This document shows, in pieces, positions 60,686-64,000 of a stretch of 64,000 bases of DNA. Position 1 is the first letter of the stretch; every line of letters starts with the position of its first letter. The notes under the pieces were generated by a model. That model was not told where the DNA came from. It saw nothing but the letters and a program-made list of their open reading frames with translations, and did no database searches. This DNA is from UMGS973 sp045599945 (GTDB lineage Bacteria > Bacillota > Clostridia > Peptostreptococcales > Anaerovoracaceae), in the NCBI GenBank assembly GCA_045599945.1, contig JAZRWY010000068.1, forward strand, positions 1 to 64,000, read 5' to 3'. A program made the position numbers and the translations under genes.

Positions 60686-62416
60686 TTAATAATTCCTTTC
60701 TTCAATATATAGCGGGATTGTGACGATGAAAGTTGTGCCGTTTAATGCGTCACTTGTAACATCAATGTTCCCGTTATGCGCCTCGATAATCTCTTTGGAA
60801 AGAGTAAGACCAAGGCCGCTATTATTTTCGCTTGCGGATTTATGTCCTTTATCTACCCTGTAGAAACGGTCAAACAGATGAAGCAGATCGGATTCAGATA
60901 TGACAGAGCCAAAATTGGTAATGGAGAATTTGAAATTCTCTTTTTTTCTGTCGATGAAGAATTTGATCGACATGCTTTTGTTTGGATTGGTATATCTTAG
61001 CCCGTTTGAAAGAATGTTGGTAAATACCTGATCCACTCTGTCAAGGTCGGCAATGATGAAATAGGACTCCAGCTCCTTTTGATCCGAAGACATCGAGAAC
61101 TCAATGCCCTGATGCTGGCCGTCATATTGATGACGCTTCCATAATTCAGAAGCGAATGAATCACAGTCGTACATCGAAAACTCAAAAGAATACTGGTGTG
61201 TTTCCAGTTTTGAAAGCTGCACCAGGTCGCTGATGAGTCTGTTGAGCGTAATGGACTTGGTATAGATGGTTTCAAGCATGATTTTTTTCTGCTCTTCCGA
61301 CAGATTCAGATCATCTTTCAGCGCGCTCGAAAAACCAAGGATAGATGCAATCGGTGTCTTCAGTTCATGAGATACATAGGAAAGCAGTGTATCTCTGCTC
61401 TGTTTTGCCTGCAGCATCTGCTGCTGCGCTTCCTGTGATTCTGTAATGTCACGGATGATTGCTTCAACAAGGTTCTTTCCCTGATCATTCGGAACTCTTT
61501 TTACCGTTACGTCACACCAATGCATGTTTCCTTCTGTATCGTAAGCTCTGACAACCGCATTTCTTTCACGAAGCCGGTTCTTGCGGCTGAACAGGAAATC
61601 GAAAGTCTTCCAGTCGTCCGGATGAACAAAGGTGACAAAAGCATGCGTATCGTTATATACGGTTTCCTCTGAAATGCCCAGAATTGTTGAGATGGACGGC
61701 GAAATATATTTCAATTCCGGACTTCCACCGGGCTCAACCAGCATCATGATGTCTGAAGCATTTTCCGTTATGGTCTGGAAGATATGCTCTGCAGAGTATA
61801 ATTTGTTCTGTGAGCGTCTAAACGCAATGATGATCAGAACAAAGTTCAGGATGTTGGAATAAAGAATCTCAGAGATGAAGTATAGATAAACATCTTCGAT
61901 TCCATGGTTGATTGCAAGCATGGAAACTGCTGCTTTTCCAAGTCCCCAGGTGAGGAAGAAAAAGCTCAGGATGATCTTTTCCCGCAATGAAATGTCCCAG
62001 TACCGGAACAGAACCGCTGCGATGATAACGGAAAGCAGCGCCATATATGCCAGAGTCGGCAGGTATGTAGATACCGTTGTAAAATTGAATATCAAGCCAA
62101 CAGCGGCCCATATGGATATGTATAAGGAGAACCGCAGCCATACTGTCGGTATTTTCTTTCCTGCAAATGAATAAAATGCATAGAGTAGAAGCAGTATGTT
62201 GTATATGTCGAACAGTCCCCTGATACTGATCAAATCCTTGTTTTCGCTTCCAACGCCCAGCAGCAGAAACGACAAGCTAAAGGAATAGAGTATCCATGAC
62301 AACCCCTGATAAAGCAGATAGCGTTCACGGCCTTTGGCATACATGTAGAAATACAATATGCTGTAGACCATTGTGAAGGCTATGTAAAACACAAATACTA
62401 TTAAAAATGGTGCCAT
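60686..62416 (-). CDS. PAS-domain sensor histidine kinase with seven-helix membrane region
   Basis: The protein has 576 aa. Residues 1-200 hold about seven membrane helices (from LIVFVFYIAFTMVYSILYF to ILNFVLIIIAF) with short loops, so sensing may happen within the membrane. A PAS/PAC domain follows at about 208-327 (PSISTILGISEET, DWKTFDFLFSRKNR, VEAIIRDITESQEA). The HisKA H-box is SYVSHELKTPIASILG with His350, and the HATPase G-box is NSGLGLTLSKEI. It is divergent from the symporter gene, 131 nt apart. Confidence 0.93.
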   Translation of the reverse strand: MAPFLIVFVFYIAFTMVYSILYFYMYAKGRERYLLYQGLSWILYSFSLSFLLLGVGSENKDLISIRGLFDIYNILLLLYAFYSFAGKKIPTVWLRFSLYISIWAAVGLIFNFTTVSTYLPTLAYMALLSVIIAAVLFRYWDISLREKIILSFFFLTWGLGKAAVSMLAINHGIEDVYLYFISEILYSNILNFVLIIIAFRRSQNKLYSAEHIFQTITENASDIMMLVEPGGSPELKYISPSISTILGISEETVYNDTHAFVTFVHPDDWKTFDFLFSRKNRLRERNAVVRAYDTEGNMHWCDVTVKRVPNDQGKNLVEAIIRDITESQEAQQQMLQAKQSRDTLLSYVSHELKTPIASILGFSSALKDDLNLSEEQKKIMLETIYTKSITLNRLISDLVQLSKLETHQYSFEFSMYDCDSFASELWKRHQYDGQHQGIEFSMSSDQKELESYFIIADLDRVDQVFTNILSNGLRYTNPNKSMSIKFFIDRKKENFKFSITNFGSVISESDLLHLFDRFYRVDKGHKSASENNSGLGLTLSKEIIEAHNGNIDVTSDALNGTTFIVTIPLYIEERNY

Positions 62417-62547
62417 AGTAAAACCTTTCTTTGCTCTTAATTCTACCTTAAAGATGGGTGTCTTGCATAGTATATTCTTATAACTTATGATAAAATTAAG
62501 ATAAAATTTTTAGCAAATGGAAGGAAATGCAGGAAAGGAGAGAGAAA
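62417..62547. promoter_or_regulatory. Divergent promoter region of the kinase and symporter genes
   Basis: On the plus strand TTGCAT near 62463 and TATGATAAAAT near 62487 could serve the symporter. On the minus strand TAGAAT (about 62446) could be the kinase -10. AT-rich repeats TATAACTTATGATAAAATTAA lie between, written here in part only; no clear direct repeats for an OmpR-type regulator were established. Confidence 0.4.
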
Positions 62548-64000
62548 ATGAGTATCGCAACACCATATCTGATGCAGATTTTTGTATTAATATTCATCCC
62601 TCTTGTTCTTGCAGAAATAGCAAAGAAGAAATTCACCTATACGCTGGAAGATTTTTTTCTTCAGAGCAGAAGCATGAACAGCATCATGGCGTTTTTCACC
62701 ATCTCTGCAACATGGATCAGCTCCTATGCACTGCTTGGCTCGGCAGGGAATTATTATTCCTCGGGGCCGGCCAATATGATTTCTTTTGCATGGAGCGTAC
62801 TTTTTGGACTTCTTTTCTATGTACTTGGAAAAAGAATCTGGTTCATCTCCAGAAAAGCGTCATATATCACCATTACGGACTTCTTTAATGACATCTATAG
62901 AAACCGGCTGCTATCTGCAACCGTTACGACCGTTCTGCTGGCATTCAGCCTTCCCTATCTGATTCTTCAGCTTCATGGAGGGGCATTCATCATAGAAAAG
63001 GCAACCCAGGGAGTCATTCCCTATGCTGCAGCAGGCTTAATTTTTTACCTGATTATCATGATTCAATTGTGGTCCGGCGGAATGAGAGCCATTGCCATGT
63101 CGGATATTTATTTTACCACCATGATTATCATAGCCATGCTTCTGACGGCCGTCCTGTTTTTCCGGGATGCAGGGTCTGCAGCGGCCTGCTTTGATGCTGC
63201 TGCAACGGCGGGAGGAGAAGATTTCTTCAAGCTTGGCGGCATCATGGAAGATAATTCTGTCATATGCTGGATTGCCCTGTTTTTCATTGTTCCGTTTGGC
63301 GTATACATGAGCCCTGCCATGTGGGCGAAGACATTTGCGGCGCGGGACGGTGAAATGTTTAAAAAGCTGCCGCTTGTCATTGCAGCGCTTTCCATTATTT
63401 TTCTGGGACCGATTTTTGCCGGCACTTCTGCAAAAGGAGCAGGCATTGCAACCAGCAATCCGGATAATGTATTCATTGTAGCAATCATGAATCAGAACAT
63501 TCCGGTTGCTTTTGCAATTTTCATATTCTTTGGCATCGCAGCGGCATCATTTTCCACATCCAACTCGCAGATTCATTCTTTTGCTGCCATTGCCACCATG
63601 GACATCTACCGGAAGCATTTTAACACCCAGGCATCAGACCGGCAGCTGGTCAAGGTAGGACGATGGTTCATGCTGATCATTTCCATTTTTGCTTATGTTG
63701 TCATGCTGTTCCATAAGGCAAGCATTGCGCAGATGGCAATCATCAGCCTGTCCGGGACAACGCAGCTGATCGTTCCTGTCATAGGCGCCCTGTTCTGGAG
63801 AGAGTCCAATCCATATGCGGCAGTCTATGGAATCTGGGCAGGAGAAATCATCATGATGGTTCTGATCATAGCGGCGGACATTCCGACTGCAATCAGCGGT
63901 TTGATTGGATTTGTCATTAACATTGTTATTTTTCTTGCCGGAAGCATGCTGCAAAAGAAGGATCGTTTCGTTATGGAAAAAATATCACGGTACATGGACG
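62548..64000 (+). CDS. Sodium:solute symporter family protein, partial at window end
   Basis: The frame is open from ATG 62548 (GGAGAGAGAAA upstream) to the end without a stop; about 484 residues are visible. It begins with a membrane helix, then YTLEDFFLQSRSM and the conserved MAFFTISATWISSYALLGSAG. GIAAASFSTSNSQIHSFAAI is the SSS signature near residue 330. About 12 helices are present. The family imports organic solutes such as proline, pantothenate or acids with Na+; the substrate is unknown. The linked DUF3311 protein and kinase/regulator pair fit an induced uptake system. Confidence 0.88.
   Translation, partial: MSIATPYLMQIFVLIFIPLVLAEIAKKKFTYTLEDFFLQSRSMNSIMAFFTISATWISSYALLGSAGNYYSSGPANMISFAWSVLFGLLFYVLGKRIWFISRKASYITITDFFNDIYRNRLLSATVTTVLLAFSLPYLILQLHGGAFIIEKATQGVIPYAAAGLIFYLIIMIQLWSGGMRAIAMSDIYFTTMIIIAMLLTAVLFFRDAGSAAACFDAAATAGGEDFFKLGGIMEDNSVICWIALFFIVPFGVYMSPAMWAKTFAARDGEMFKKLPLVIAALSIIFLGPIFAGTSAKGAGIATSNPDNVFIVAIMNQNIPVAFAIFIFFGIAAASFSTSNSQIHSFAAIATMDIYRKHFNTQASDRQLVKVGRWFMLIISIFAYVVMLFHKASIAQMAIISLSGTTQLIVPVIGALFWRESNPYAAVYGIWAGEIIMMVLIIAADIPTAISGLIGFVINIVIFLAGSMLQKKDRFVMEKISRYMD

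Noticed and set aside
1..64000. CRISPR arrays, tRNA or rRNA genes
   Set aside because: No regular repeat-spacer pattern, cloverleaf with TTCRANY arm or rRNA signature was noticed; a tRNAscan/Infernal run would be decisive.

Overview
The window is a chromosomal replication-origin region of a low-to-mid GC Bacillota, most likely a gut-type Clostridia (a Peptostreptococcales/Eubacteriales Family XIII-like lineage is my guess, not proven). The evidence is the order gyrA-gyrB-recF-dnaN-dnaA | oriC | rpmH-rnpA-yidD-yidC-jag-mnmE-mnmG-rsmG-parS-parA-parB, strong GGAGG ribosome binding sites, sigma-A type promoters, a TM1266-type hydrogenase regulator and B12-dependent dehydratase enzymology. The core genes are co-directional with replication: minus strand left of about 25.7 kb, plus strand right of it. 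yaaA, usual between dnaN and recF, is absent there.

Layout. 1-3.7 kb: a truncated secreted Ig-like-domain protein and an OmpR/VanS-type two-component system. 3.8-8.5 kb: a minus-strand operon of GtrA flippase, class III aminotransferase, FGGY kinase, class II aldolase and a TM1266/ACT-like regulator, ending in a terminator. 8.7-16.2 kb: a phosphoribosyltransferase, a small membrane protein, a secreted CHAP amidase, phosphohexomutase plus NAD(P)HX epimerase, and a three-gene NudC/membrane-protein operon. 16.2-25.7 kb: trpS, gyrA, gyrB, recF, dnaN, dnaA. About 24.18-25.97 kb: a bipartite oriC, with DnaA boxes upstream of dnaA and a Bacillus-like unwinding element (DnaA box, GC block, TAG trios) between dnaA and dnaN. 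26-34 kb: rpmH to parB, with two perfect parS sites.

34.1-39 kb: a coenzyme-B12 diol/glycerol-dehydratase operon. Its large and medium subunits are fused, the catalytic residues are kept, and both residues that line the substrate pocket near C3 are changed. A small subunit and a two-part reactivase follow. 39.1-40.1 kb: DAHP synthase. 40.2-51.5 kb: the conserved truB-ribF-rpsO-pnp block, broken between ribF and rpsO by about 6.8 kb carrying a carboxylesterase lipoprotein, a MATE exporter fused to an RsbW-like ATPase domain, and an A-PCP-C nonribosomal peptide synthetase. I regard this insert and the altered dehydratase as the two most likely under-described systems here.

51.5-64 kb: an MFS transporter, citrate synthase, an ArsR / separate HMA chaperone / P1B-ATPase metal-efflux operon with a clear promoter and operator, a CPA2 antiporter, an orphan iron-type binding lipoprotein, a structured noncoding stretch, a DUF3311 protein, a PAS histidine kinase/response regulator pair, and a sodium:solute symporter cut by the window end. 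I saw no tRNA, rRNA, CRISPR array, insertion sequence or prophage.
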